Below, in pieces: positions 38,701 to 46,432 of a stretch of DNA of 64,000 nt. The notes below the pieces were generated by a model, which worked only from the letters and a program-made list of their open reading frames with translations, ran no database searches and was not told where the DNA came from. This DNA is from CAKZNE01 sp964485405 (lineage in GTDB: Bacteria; Bacteroidota; Bacteroidia; Flavobacteriales; Schleiferiaceae), in the NCBI GenBank assembly GCA_964485405.1, contig CAZAJG010000007.1:1-64000 (forward strand), read 5' to 3'. The position numbers were made by a program, and so were the translations under genes. How positions within the stretch are numbered: the stretch's first letter is position 1; every line of letters starts with the position of its first letter.

Positions 38701-41025
38701 TCCTGTTCCTGGAGTAAATCCAGCAGCTCCATATTCTACAGTCCAGTTGCTGGCGCTACCGCCACCTGTCCAATAAATATCCGTTGTGGTTTCTCCGATA
38801 TTAAAAGCTCCTAAATTTGATGGATCTGGACACGTTGGTGCTTCAATGATACCAACATCATCCAAAGCATTGTCTCCATAAAAATCAGACCCAGAACCAC
38901 CGGACTCTGCTCTAAAGCGAATACGAACTAGGTTTGCGCCATAAGTATGACCGGAAAGGTCGTATCCGAAGTTCTCCCAACCAGCAGTTGCTACATCTAA
39001 AGAGTCTACAACATTCCAGCTAGATCCGTTCCAAGATTCAATAATAGTTTGGTTAAAAGGAGTATAACCCACACCACACATCCAGTAGTAAAAATCAAGA
39101 TACGGAGTAGTTAATCCAGAAACATCAGCGTCTGGCATTTGTAATATCACGCTGGCATCGGTAGAAGATTGATCCATCCAGGCAAAACTTCCCGCATTTC
39201 CTGTATGGTCTGCTGCCGCTGTACAAAAAGAGCTATTGGTTGTTCCTGAAAACACCCATGGTCCTCCAGATGTGGCCGAAAGATTCCAGCATGAAGGAGC
39301 GGTTGTTGCATCAAAGCTCTCTGTAAAAGGAGCCATAAGAGGTGCACAAGGTGTAGTAAAAGAAGATGGTCCTGACCAGCTGCTTAAATCACTAGCAGAA
39401 CAAGAGTCTCTTACATAGAACTGATAAGTAGTGTTGCCCATTAAACCGGTTAGAGAAATGGTATCGTTTGATGCTGTAAGGTAAGTTCCACTGCCTTGAG
39501 TAAAGCCTGCAACACCATATTCTACATTCCAGTTGGAAGCGCCTCCGGTTGTCCAGAATAGATCAGCTGTTGAACTAGACGTTGCTGTGGCTCCCAAAGC
39601 CACGGGTTGAGAACAGGAAGGAGGAGTAAACTCATCGGCTCCCATGTCCACTACAGTAGAACCGCTAATAGGCCTAGAGTCTCCATCTATATCGGTAGTA
39701 ACGCCCACACTATTATCTCCTACATCATTTGGCGTCAGTCCGGAAACGTGAAGATCCATAGTGTTCGCAAAAATGGGATCTCCACTAACAGAATTTACAT
39801 TGGAAGTTGTATCCGCAGCTTGCCAGGCAGCTAAATCCGTATATAGATTGGAGGAACTAATATAAGCCAAAGTCGCTCCCCCAGTGTAGTATAGGTTATA
39901 GTCAATATCAACCGAGGTTGATCCGTTAAGGTCATCTACAGAGTAGAAAGCATAAGATTGCTCTGAATAAAAAATATTGTTTTTAAACACCACATCCACT
40001 AGGTCGTTTACACGAATCGCATATGCGCTCGTTGAACCTGCTCCTCTAACTGTATTATGGAAAAAGTCTAAGGTCTCTACGTCATCCAAATACACACCTT
40101 CGTCTCCCGTACCATTAAACATATTGTTGATGATCTTGCCTCGATTTGTAGGCACATCATCAAAGTTTGCGTCAGACATATACAATCCATAGTCTGGAAC
40201 ATTTGCTATGTTGTTTTGAATGTCAAAATCTACTACATCCAGAAAATAGAAGCCATCTTTTGACGTCAATGAGGCTCCGTCTGCGGTATTTCCCGTAAGC
40301 GTCACCACTCTTAGGTTATCACTATAACATCCGTAACCAATGTTTCCATTGAAATGGTTGGACGTAATCGACACATTTGAGTCGTTAGAGAGTGACGTTT
40401 CTAACCTGATACCGTAATAACCGTTTCGAAAAACATTGTTGTTAATCGTTAAATTATCTCCAAAAATTCCCTCCGTAGAAGAGGCCGTTTCGCTACCATT
40501 AGCCACAATACAGGCATTGTCTTCAAATGCTGCCAACACAGCCATCTCGAAAACGCAATTTGAAATGGTACAGTAGTCAGATTCATTCATAATTTGAACC
40601 CCCCAAGCGTCATCAATAGTTTTCGTATTGATCACTTTGAGGTTGGTAATGGTCAGCCATTGAACACTATCCACCTTTATAGTGGCGTTCTGAACTGTTC
40701 CATCGTTGCTGATACTTGTTGTTGCGGTATCGCCACCATCAAAGGTGATGGTATTTGTGGAACTGGCTCCCGAAACGTATCCGAGGCTCATATATTCCAC
40801 ATAGCTACCTGCCGCCACATTAACTGTTACAGCTCCTGACACGCCATTGGTCATCAGCGAGTCTGCCGCCATTTGAAAGGAAGTAAAGTTGGTGGAACTT
40901 GCGGGGTTCGCAGAATTGATTGTATACGAACCACTTAGGGGGTTTCCAGCATACATCAAAAAAGACGACCCTACAAGCCAGAGGCATATAAAACCCCTGA
41001 CCCAACCGGGTAGTAATTTTCTCAT
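32767..41025 (-). CDS. Giant (2752-residue) T9SS surface protein with beta-helix, FN3 and MAM-like repeats
   Basis: A signal peptide (ending MYAGN) is followed by a right-handed parallel beta-helix (about 30-460; repeated LTINNNVF, VSITSNHF, DFDIQNNI turns). Then come fibronectin type III modules (starting near 469, 732, 1153, 1414, 1830 and 2100), MAM-like 'ESFD ... SLDDVSI' modules (near 561, 1242, 1919) and 'ENFD ... CFDTIDGG' modules (near 824, 988, 1505, 1667). Three related SDT-type segments (about 2300-2650) and a T9SS type A domain (LDVYPNPTSGSF, from about 2674) finish it. The order FN3-MAM-FN3-ENFD-ENFD is repeated with a period of about 680 residues. It is likely a secreted adhesin or glycan-binding surface protein; ligand unknown. 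It is leftward and divergent from the 41.6-45.8 kb secreted genes. Confidence 0.92.
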   Translation of the reverse strand: MRKLLPGWVRGFICLWLVGSSFLMYAGNPLSGSYTINSANPASSTNFTSFQMAADSLMTNGVSGAVTVNVAAGSYVEYMSLGYVSGASSTNTITFDGGDTATTSISNDGTVQNATIKVDSVQWLTITNLKVINTKTIDDAWGVQIMNESDYCTISNCVFEMAVLAAFEDNACIVANGSETASSTEGIFGDNLTINNNVFRNGYYGIRLETSLSNDSNVSITSNHFNGNIGYGCYSDNLRVVTLTGNTADGASLTSKDGFYFLDVVDFDIQNNIANVPDYGLYMSDANFDDVPTNRGKIINNMFNGTGDEGVYLDDVETLDFFHNTVRGAGSTSAYAIRVNDLVDVVFKNNIFYSEQSYAFYSVDDLNGSTSVDIDYNLYYTGGATLAYISSSNLYTDLAAWQAADTTSNVNSVSGDPIFANTMDLHVSGLTPNDVGDNSVGVTTDIDGDSRPISGSTVVDMGADEFTPPSCSQPVALGATATSSSTADLFWTTGGASNWNVEYGVAGFTQGSGTYLTASNDTISLTGLMGNTTYQFYVRDSCSASDLSSWSGPSSFTTPCAPLMAPFTESFDATTAPSCWNLSATSGGPWVFSGTTNSSFCTAAADHTGNAGSFAWMDQSSTDASVILQMPDADVSGLTTPYLDFYYWMCGVGYTPFNQTIIESWNGSSWNVVDSLDVATAGWENFGYDLSGHTYGANLVRIRFRAESGGSGSDFYGDNALDDVGIIEAPTCPDPSNLGAFNIGETTTDIYWTGGGSASNWTVEYGAAGFTPGTGSIATASNDTTTLMGLTGNTAYDFYVTDSCGAGDLSNQVGPFSFTTITLCPAIESLPFYENFDVSAGCFDTIDGGAATGDSWVHTINSSQNLDGTGYVRVDSDANGNAVQMTEGLESPIIDASSLSNNLVLEFDHYYRDVFGTDNGTVEVYDGTAWVSVAVYNSSTGAWSSPTHEEIDVTAYANANFQVRFTYDDGNNWAWYWSIDNFSVVDRCVKQSLPYVENFDVDQGCFDTIDGGAATGDSWAHSTDPLNNLDGTGYMRVDSDLNGNAIHMIETMESPAIDASTLAGGNLLLDFDHYYRDVFGSDSGAVEVYDGTSWINVASFGSTLGAWGAPDHQTIDITAYANADLKVRFRYDDGDSWAWYWSVDNISIAEVGCLTPSALGATNITSSSADVYWTTGGATNWNIEYDTTGFAPGTGNVVAATNDTTTLSGLMPNTTYDFYVQDSCSATSVSTWVGPFSFTTACVAFVAPYTESFDGTSLPACWAESAITGGPWLFSGSANSVQCAAPTDNTGNGGNYAWMDQSGGDATVVLEMPNVDVSALTIPYLDFYYWMCAVGYSPSNLTILETWDGAAWINLDTLDQGTTGWENMGYDLTGRTYGSNLVKVRFIAESGGSSDDFWGDNSLDDVSIIEKPSCPDPSALGATNIGTTSADIYWTPGGAMNWNVEYGVAGFTPGTGTLIAATNDTISLTSLMQGTLYEFYVQDSCGAGDLSTWVGPASFATIILCPAVETIPFYENFDISEGCFDTIDGGGATGDSWVHTVNATQNLDGTGYMRVDSDVNGNGILLDETLESPIIDASTVNNSLILEFDHYYRAIGPDTGRVEVYDGANWVEVAKYGTNTGAFGAPAREVLDVSAYANASFQVRFNYNDGNTWAWYWSVDNFSVEDKCITQTLPYVENFDASAGCFSSLDSGGATGDSWTHTVSAAQNLDGTGYMRVDSDLNGNGVHLIETMVSPTIDASTITGTLMLEFDHYYRTVGGDSGTVDVWDGSAWINLATFTADVGAWGVPDQQAIDITAYANANLQVRFHYDDNNSWSWYWSVDNFSVMEVGCVAPSALGVDTATQTTADIFWTSGGASNWNVEYGPVGFTPGTGTLIAATNDTIQIGGLTSSSCYDFYVQDSCGAGDVSTFTGPFTFCTLCGPFTAPFYESFDGTGIPNCWTTFNQNGATTGNSIWRNTSAAWPAYGAAGVADHTGNAGFAMGVDGSSAGATDTAVVFETPEIDMSPLTSPELVYWVFQNNISTPDNMIMSIDLYDGTNWIDSISGYSANSATWVEVRLDLSSYTFSGNAKIRFRVDKVAGGVEPFRSDIIIDDVSIDEKPACIDPSNPVVAGQTTTSIDWTWTSDANIIVSKVEYEVTGFVQGTGILVNTTPGSVSISGLMPGTCYDFYIQDSCSSLTNWIGPFTACTQAVCSVTTTPTLTGDTAICGGGPITLTGTPGSGDIAWMLNGIVYGTGTSYNDSIGGTTVYEGADYSVVGPAVHVGPLSTIATTGFGNFTNGQWFTVLDTISIDSTTVTANGFVEGRVVISDDAGGNIIQLGETFQTGTTAGDYQVPIGVILTPGNYFMNVEFDATTTGQLFRATGGAVFPYVLPGLMTVDSVNFAGARYYYTFDLVVSGACLGTAVPVTGFVPGPNSGTSDTVSVCEGNTAVNLASFLGSYDAGGVWIDVDTTGAIVDSILDASITDTGAYYNFTYALPSSGGCIGDSATITVFVDFQPNAGMDAFDTLCTNDNSLLALNPYLGTHSGGGSWTDLDTSGALLGNRVRPSNAAPGTYRYQYSIASNGACPSSSAIVTITVEDPVTAGAGGSDTICDSIGAIDLSAYLDASAFAGGNWVDLDASGALNGSSFDASVAGAGTYNFGYAVLSAGCGDDTAVFTIYVQDCSIGLNEQIARTLDVYPNPTSGSFFVEAKGAVSKDMYVEIYALNGQLLYGKSFDGYNAKVQLDISDFARGVYNVKIRTEKGVEVHRITRQ
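35535..39620 (-). repeat. Two copies of a ~2.04-kb higher-order coding repeat
   Basis: Within the giant gene the five-module block FN3-MAM-FN3-ENFD-ENFD occurs from about 39620 to 37570 and again from about 37570 to 35538. A partial third copy (FN3-MAM-FN3) runs to about 34460. The spacing was read from equivalent module starts (39616, 37570, 35538). The protein copies have diverged clearly, so the duplication is not recent, although short DNA stretches remain nearly identical. Confidence 0.8.
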
Positions 41026-41619
41026 AGTAATTAGTGTTAGGTAATAATTAATTATTCAAAGGAAGATTGAAATTAACTTTTTATTAACAAATAGCAAGGC
41101 ATGCATAACTATTTTTTTTTTGAAACAATGTAAAACCCTAATAAATAGCTGTTTAAATGATTTTTTTGACGATGTTAGAAAGCGTAAGAAAAATCTGTCT
41201 TTTCAATTACCGAAAACAACAGCTTAGCTCATGGTTGTGTAGGGAAAATCTTTCGTTTTACAAAGTTTTCAACAAATTCTAATGGCTTTATCATCTCTCC
41301 TTCCTGCAAACAAAACAAGTCTAAACTACTGAAAAACAGTTTTTTGCAAAAAAGCGATTGTAATATCATTAAACAACACGATCATTCTAACTTCTATTAC
41401 AAACCTTTTAGCTTGCTTTCCTCACCACCTTCTATAGTCCAACGCCACATTGGGCTATACACGTTTTGTAGTTATACAACTACAAGCTGTAAAAAAAGCC
41501 CAATTAACAATGCCTTTGATTACTACAGGCTGCCCTGACCACTGTTAATAATTTTACCTCATTGCGTTTTAGGACTCTCTTTTCAAGTGTAAAGCCTAAT
41601 TCTCTTAAACTTTCTTTAT
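41026..41619. other. 594-bp divergent intergenic region
   Basis: It separates the giant leftward gene from a rightward secreted-protein operon and must hold promoters for both, but I find no exact -7 box at a convincing distance. It is AT-rich. A long two-tier hairpin lies at 41449-41504, and a weak ACTG/CAGT hairpin with a T-run lies near 41329-41346. A 64-codon frame at 41344-41538 has no protein-like character. Confidence 0.7.
41449..41504 (+). promoter_or_regulatory. Two-tier hairpin in the divergent intergenic region
   Basis: An outer perfect 8-bp stem (ATTGGGCT 41449-41456 with AGCCCAAT 41497-41504) encloses an inner 8-bp stem (TTGTAGTT 41466-41473 with AACTACAA 41478-41485) with an ATAC loop. 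The joining segments pair partly. There is no T-run after it. It may be a structured leader element or an operator of the operon starting at 41620. Function not known. Confidence 0.45.
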
Positions 41620-43260
41620 ATGAAATCAATACACAAATTCCTCATTCTAGCGTCACTTTCATTCCCTTTGACACTCAGTGCCCAAGTGGTAAATGAAGGC
41701 ACTCTTTACGTTAGTGATGGGTCCATTTTTTCCGTTCGAAGCGACCTCACCAATAGTAATGATGGTACAGTTCACAACAACGGCACTTTAGTAATACAAG
41801 GAGACTTCGTTAACAGCAACGAGTACAACGGTGATGGCGCCCTTCAAATGGATGATCACAGCACCTACACCTCTTTGGAAATGGCAGGTGATACCATAGC
41901 AACCCTTATCCTTAGCGAAAGTGAATACACCTATTTGAGTCAGGATCTTTTTATTTCCGACTCTATCATTTTCTCTGGAGGTCATTTTCTTCTTAACGGC
42001 TTCACTTTAACCCTACCAGATACTATTGGGTTTCGAGGTTACTCTAGCTCCAGTCATATTGCTACCAATTCAGGTAAAATAGTACTTTCCGGTTTCGACA
42101 ATGTAGATGGGGTTACTCTTCCCCTCTCTTACAATACAGATGTGGGCTACAACCCCCTTACCTTTTCAAACTCTGGAGCGATGGATAACTTTTCCATTGA
42201 AATGACCGATAGCGCAACAGAAGACGGTACGCGCTCTGGTGTGGTAAACACTTCTAGCGATATGGTGGACGCCATGTGGATTATTGGTGATGAGTTAGAT
42301 GCTGCATACTCTGTGGATCTAACACTCAACTGGACAGCAGATGAAGAAAGAAGCTCTTTTGATAATACAAATGCTGGTTTGGCCGTTTACGAAAATGGCG
42401 CTTGGAGTTTAAACAGTAGTAATCTTGGCGACTTAAGCAGCCGTACTGTAAGCAAAACAGGCATCACCGATATTGATGATCTGGCATTAGCGATAGCTGA
42501 TGGAGAAAGTGATTTTATTTCTTCGGGCTTGCTCTTCTCTTTAAAGATTTTCTTAGAAGGACCCTATAATTCTACCAATGATAATATGGATAATGGTTTG
42601 AATGGAATTATTCCTAACACCGCCACAAGTGCCTACGCCTCTGCGCATAATTATTCTGGGTCTGAAAGCTTTGCCTCTGTTCCTTCCAGCGCTGTTGATT
42701 GGGTGTTGGTAGAGTTAAGAGACGCTTCTACTGCTGCCGGTGCAACTAGCTCTACAGTAGTAGATACTGTTGCTGGCTTGCTGCTTCAGGATGGCTCTAT
42801 AGTGGCTTCGGATGGCATTAGCAATTTATCTTTTGAAGGCTTAAGCTTGGCTAACAACCCTTTTGTTGTCATCTATCATCGAAACCATCTTGCCGTTATG
42901 AGTGCGTCTGCGATTTCCGAATCAAATGGTGTTTTCACTTATGATTTTACAACAACTGCTTCTCAAGCTTATGGAGATGGTCTTGTTGAACTCGAATCTG
43001 GCGTTTATGGCATGCTTGGAGGTGATGTTAACCAGGATGGATCTATTATATACAATGGTGGTAGTTCTGATAGAGTAGAGATATTGAATCTCGTAGGAAC
43101 CTCAACCACCTCTTCCCCCAGCGATGGCTATTTATCGGGAGATATAAATATGGACGCGTCTGCCATTTATAATGGAGCCAACTCTGACAGAGTTTTAATA
43201 CTAAATCAAGTAGGAACTTCCACCACCTCATCTCCTGTAACGGGTAATGTTCCCAATTAA
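41620..43260 (+). CDS. Secreted protein with C-terminal dockerin-like repeats
   Basis: 546 residues with a signal peptide (ending LSAQ). The first half is beta-rich and Ser/Asn/Asp-rich (NNGTLVIQGDFVNSNEY, reminiscent of hemagglutinin-type filaments). The C-terminus has two tandem copies of GD(V/I)NxD(G/A)S..IYNG..SDRV.ILN.VGTSTTSSP (about 467-540), which resemble calcium-binding dockerin loops and are common in Bacteroidota surface proteins. No T9SS type A tail is seen at its end, so export beyond the periplasm is uncertain. It is followed 22 nt later by a T9SS protein gene, so the two probably form an operon. Confidence 0.82.
   Translation: MKSIHKFLILASLSFPLTLSAQVVNEGTLYVSDGSIFSVRSDLTNSNDGTVHNNGTLVIQGDFVNSNEYNGDGALQMDDHSTYTSLEMAGDTIATLILSESEYTYLSQDLFISDSIIFSGGHFLLNGFTLTLPDTIGFRGYSSSSHIATNSGKIVLSGFDNVDGVTLPLSYNTDVGYNPLTFSNSGAMDNFSIEMTDSATEDGTRSGVVNTSSDMVDAMWIIGDELDAAYSVDLTLNWTADEERSSFDNTNAGLAVYENGAWSLNSSNLGDLSSRTVSKTGITDIDDLALAIADGESDFISSGLLFSLKIFLEGPYNSTNDNMDNGLNGIIPNTATSAYASAHNYSGSESFASVPSSAVDWVLVELRDASTAAGATSSTVVDTVAGLLLQDGSIVASDGISNLSFEGLSLANNPFVVIYHRNHLAVMSASAISESNGVFTYDFTTTASQAYGDGLVELESGVYGMLGGDVNQDGSIIYNGGSSDRVEILNLVGTSTTSSPSDGYLSGDINMDASAIYNGANSDRVLILNQVGTSTTSSPVTGNVPN
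43019..43250 (+). repeat. Tandem dockerin-like coding repeat, two copies of about 120 nt
   Basis: Copies begin near 43019 and 43138 and encode matching IYNG-SDRV-ILN-VGTSTTSSP units. In the first copy the loop is GDVNQDGSI; the second has GDINMDASA, in which the last loop glycine is Ala. Confidence 0.7.
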
Positions 43261-43282
43261 ACCAATCAACACGACCAAAAGA

Positions 43283-45571
43283 ATGAAGAATCAATACAAA
43301 TCGTACTCAACTATGAATCTAAGAAGTATTAAACAATCCTTATTTGGAGCGTTGTTTTTAACCATACCCCTATTGGGATACGCACAAACCTTTGAAGCCC
43401 GAATTGTAAACAAAGGAACATTAGCCGTTAGTAGCCCTAGTGGAAACTATGCTTATGGAGCTGTTGAAATTAGAGAGACCTCAGGCACGGATATTCCTCA
43501 GTCCACTCACGTAATGACTAACATGAATATTGCCATATGCATTCCCACAAGCACATCAAAGGATATTCAAGGTTTTCAAAGTTTTAGTAATGGGGCTTTT
43601 ATTGCCGCTAGTGCAGCTGATTATACACCGTCTTCTCTATTTTCCACTCCTTCATCTGGAGATATTGGCCACGATGCCACCACCTACACCTTAACCATAA
43701 ATAGTATAGCGTATGATATAAGATCAATGACCATGGACGCTTCTTCGCTTACTTTCAACTCAAACATGGTTCAAAACGAATGGGTAGAAGTAACACAGTT
43801 TATAATGTCTGCTACTTCAGAAACATTGGATAGTGTTATTATCTGTGATGTTAACGCTACTTGGGCAAACGCTTCTCCTTCTGCTCTAAACGCGCCTAAT
43901 ATCACCTTTAATGGATCTTCTAATAATCTATCTGATGATCCAGAAGATTTTAGCCCTATCTTTTTTCAGAATGGCCTTTGGACCAATGGAAGCGGAACGG
44001 ATTATGCTCCAAATAGTTCCGATGGTTCTACTGACATGATTCTAGATACAATTGTATCTCTTCCGTCTGGTGGAGTTGCGGTTAATAATCTTACACTAGA
44101 AACAGGAACCGAATTAACCGTTGGTTCTGGAAATACTTTTGAAGTGAACGGCACAGCAACCAATGCTGTAGGAACAGGAGGATTTGAAGTTGAAGCAGAC
44201 AATTCTGACTACGGTCAATACATTGGCCCTGCAATAGCTGGAACTTTTCAGCAATATGTTGGAAACTCTGAAGGCTGGAGGCATTTAGGCTGGCCAGTGG
44301 ATGGCGATGCAAGCACTTTAAGCGGGGTAACGGTAAACTACACCTCGAACGCAAGTACAGCAAATATGTATTCTTTTAATACATCTACTTTTGCATGGGA
44401 TGCCGTTTCTTCTTCGTCTACCACACCTGGAGCTAATGGTGTTTCGTTGTACACTGGAGGTACAAACTTTCCGGTTACCAATGGAACATTAATCTGGACA
44501 GGAACATCTAACAACTCTGCTGCTAGCGCTACTTACAACTACAATTCTAACCCCGTAGGTGATGCATCTTTTGATGGTTGGAACTTAATTGCCAACCCGT
44601 ACCCATGTAATATTGATTGGCACACTATTGATGACCAACAATCTGGAGTATTTTCAACCTATTCCATTTATGATCCAAACACTAATAGTTATGCAACCTA
44701 TAGCGCATCAGGCGGTTCCACTGGTTCATTTACAGCCAGCCAATATATTGCTCCAGGGCAATCTGTTTGGGTAAAAACATCTACTGGCGATGACGGTAAA
44801 TCTATTTCGGTTGCAAACTCAGACCGTTCCTCTTCTGGCGGAAACACCTTTGTAGGAAACTTTAAATCTTCCTCTTCCGGAAAAGGTCTTTTTGACCGGA
44901 TTAAACTTGATGTGCGTTCTAAAACTACTGGGTTTAACGATGCTTTAGTGGTTATATTCCCCGCTTTATCAAATGAGGCATTTGATTCAAGATACGATGG
45001 TCATAAACCCACAAACTTATCTCCGTTCCCTAACTTTTACTCTAAAGCTTCAACGGGTGAAGGTTTAGCCATAAACGGTTACGGTGCATTTGATGCGTCT
45101 AAAGTTGTTCCTGTATCCTTCGTTTCAGACCAGTTTGAAACCTACGAAATTGGATTGGAAATGAACGATATCGATCTTAGTTGGGGTGAGATTTATTTGG
45201 TTGACACTTATGCTCATAAAATACACAACCTTACCAAGGATGGTTTGTATTCTTTTACCCACTCACAAACAGCTCCGGCTGATCGTTTTGAAATTCGCTT
45301 CTCTATTTCTATTGGAACCGATGAGCCTTTTTCAAACTCTGACCATATCAATATTTACAGCTACGAAAACACAGTGGCTATCTCCAGACCAAACCCAAGT
45401 GGTGAGCTAGATGTTGTTCTATACAGCATTACTGGCCAAGTAGTGTATAAAGGAACTTTTGGTAGTGAAAAACTGATTGAATTTGATACCAATTTGCCCA
45501 AAGCGTATTACATCGTAAAGGCACAAGATCAAAATGGAGATCAGCATTCTCAAAAAGTGATTCTTCAATAA
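43283..45571 (+). CDS. T9SS type A-sorted secreted protein of unknown function
   Basis: 762 residues from the ATG at 43283. The frame stays open to 43247, overlapping the previous gene, and an ATG at 43313 lies directly before the signal peptide (SLFGALFLTIPLLGYAQ), so the start is uncertain by 30 nt. The body is beta-rich and Ser/Thr/Asn-rich with a segment (GWNLIANPYPCNIDWHTI) typical of Bacteroidota surface proteins that store a 'NPYP' motif. The last ~75 residues form a T9SS type A tail ending HSQKVILQ. It sits between the dockerin-like gene and the PID-CTERM gene on the same strand. Confidence 0.85.
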   Translation: MKNQYKSYSTMNLRSIKQSLFGALFLTIPLLGYAQTFEARIVNKGTLAVSSPSGNYAYGAVEIRETSGTDIPQSTHVMTNMNIAICIPTSTSKDIQGFQSFSNGAFIAASAADYTPSSLFSTPSSGDIGHDATTYTLTINSIAYDIRSMTMDASSLTFNSNMVQNEWVEVTQFIMSATSETLDSVIICDVNATWANASPSALNAPNITFNGSSNNLSDDPEDFSPIFFQNGLWTNGSGTDYAPNSSDGSTDMILDTIVSLPSGGVAVNNLTLETGTELTVGSGNTFEVNGTATNAVGTGGFEVEADNSDYGQYIGPAIAGTFQQYVGNSEGWRHLGWPVDGDASTLSGVTVNYTSNASTANMYSFNTSTFAWDAVSSSSTTPGANGVSLYTGGTNFPVTNGTLIWTGTSNNSAASATYNYNSNPVGDASFDGWNLIANPYPCNIDWHTIDDQQSGVFSTYSIYDPNTNSYATYSASGGSTGSFTASQYIAPGQSVWVKTSTGDDGKSISVANSDRSSSGGNTFVGNFKSSSSGKGLFDRIKLDVRSKTTGFNDALVVIFPALSNEAFDSRYDGHKPTNLSPFPNFYSKASTGEGLAINGYGAFDASKVVPVSFVSDQFETYEIGLEMNDIDLSWGEIYLVDTYAHKIHNLTKDGLYSFTHSQTAPADRFEIRFSISIGTDEPFSNSDHINIYSYENTVAISRPNPSGELDVVLYSITGQVVYKGTFGSEKLIEFDTNLPKAYYIVKAQDQNGDQHSQKVILQ

Positions 45572-45607
45572 GTCACAGATATATAAAATATTCAAAACCA
45601 AATTATT

Positions 45608-45787
45608 ATGAAAAATATTAGCACCTTAACGTTTATAGTAGCTCTAACCTGCCTCTTTACGGTTGTTGCATTTGCTCAACCTGGTGGTGGTGGTCCAACA
45701 ACGCCAACACCTATTGATGGTGGTGTTGGTTTGCTTATAGCAGCAGGCGCTGCTTATGGGTATTACAAGAAAAAAATGAGTTCATAA
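45608..45787 (+). CDS. 59-residue PID-CTERM-type small exported protein
   Basis: A signal peptide (ending VAFAQ) is followed by a glycine-rich spacer (PGGGGPTTPT) and a C-terminal tripartite signal: the motif PIDGGVG, a short hydrophobic segment (LLIAAGAAYGYY) and a basic end (KKKMSS). This is the PID-CTERM arrangement known from Bacteroidota, presumed to be handled by a dedicated sorting enzyme, which is not in the window. The mature region between the two signals is only about 12 residues. It lies 36 nt after the T9SS gene and before a strong terminator, so it is the last gene of that operon. Confidence 0.75.
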   Translation: MKNISTLTFIVALTCLFTVVAFAQPGGGGPTTPTPIDGGVGLLIAAGAAYGYYKKKMSS

Positions 45788-45806
45788 ACAAGGTCATTAC
45801 AGTATC

Positions 45807-45841
45807 AACAAAAGGCGCAGTAGTTACTTGTGCCTTTTGTT
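45807..45841 (+). terminator. Terminator after the PID-CTERM gene
   Basis: A 13-bp stem with one G-T pair (left arm 45807-45819, right arm 45829-45841) and a 9-nt loop. It ends in a T-rich sequence (TTTTGTTGTTT) 19 nt after the stop codon. It ends the 41.6-45.8 kb operon. Confidence 0.8.
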
Positions 45842-45973
45842 GTTTCTGCATAACTATCAAATATTTTTTGCTGCTTTACTAGCAAGAAGGTATTAAACAT
45901 TAAGGAGGGAAAAAGGAAAACAAAGAATATTGCTTAGCTCAGTATAGCTTGAGTAAAACATCTTTTGAAACCT

Positions 45974-46351
45974 ATGAAAAGAATACTAATTCTAGAAGAC
46001 GACAAGGTTACCCAACAGCTTTACCGAATGCTTTTGGCAGACAAAAACCTTCATATTTCCTTTTGCGGTACCGTAAACGAAGCCCTCATTTCTTTAATGA
46101 AAATTCCCTTTGATTTAATCATTTCCTGTTTACATATAGAAGCACGGAACTGTCTTCAATTCCTTCAACTTGTTCATTATTGGAAAACTGACATCCCTAT
46201 AATTCTCATTAGTGGTAATGAAGGTCTCTCTGAAAATACGAGAATTAAAAATATTGCCAACGATATACTCATTAAGCCTGTACTTAAAAAGGAATTTTTG
46301 CAAGTGATAGATACTCATTTAGAAAACGTTCCCGAGAGTCGTATTGCTTAG
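45974..46351 (+). CDS. Receiver-only response regulator-like protein 1 (phospho-acceptor Asp replaced by Cys)
   Basis: 125 residues from the ATG at 45974; a TTG at 45965 would add three residues. It is a CheY-like fold with an intact acidic pocket (LEDD, residues 8-10) and the conserved Lys101 (LIKPV). The position of the phospho-acceptor Asp is Cys52 (DLIISCLH), whereas the next two paralogues have Asp. It has no output domain. It is probably a pseudo-receiver that acts without phosphorylation, for instance by protein binding. First of four similar genes in a row. Confidence 0.8.
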   Translation: MKRILILEDDKVTQQLYRMLLADKNLHISFCGTVNEALISLMKIPFDLIISCLHIEARNCLQFLQLVHYWKTDIPIILISGNEGLSENTRIKNIANDILIKPVLKKEFLQVIDTHLENVPESRIA

Positions 46352-46432
46352 CTCTACATCTAAACAGCCTTTGTAGTCATATTGAGACCACAATACCATC
46401 CCTTTTCTACACATTTCCTTATTCCCTCTCCA

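Noticed and set aside
34460..39620. Direct DNA repeats as a CRISPR or satellite array
   Set aside because: The repetition is that of protein domains in one long reading frame with a period of about 2 kb.
33114..40839. Many plus-strand open frames inside the giant gene
   Set aside because: They are shadows created by the repetitive composition of the minus-strand gene and show no domain pattern.
41449..41504. Integron attC-like site
   Set aside because: The stem ends run GTTRRRY-like first and RYYYAAC-like last, the reverse of attC, and there is no integrase or cassette row.
41344..41538. 64-codon open frame in the divergent intergenic region
   Set aside because: The translation has no protein-like pattern, no ribosome site or promoter box, and overlaps the two-tier hairpin.
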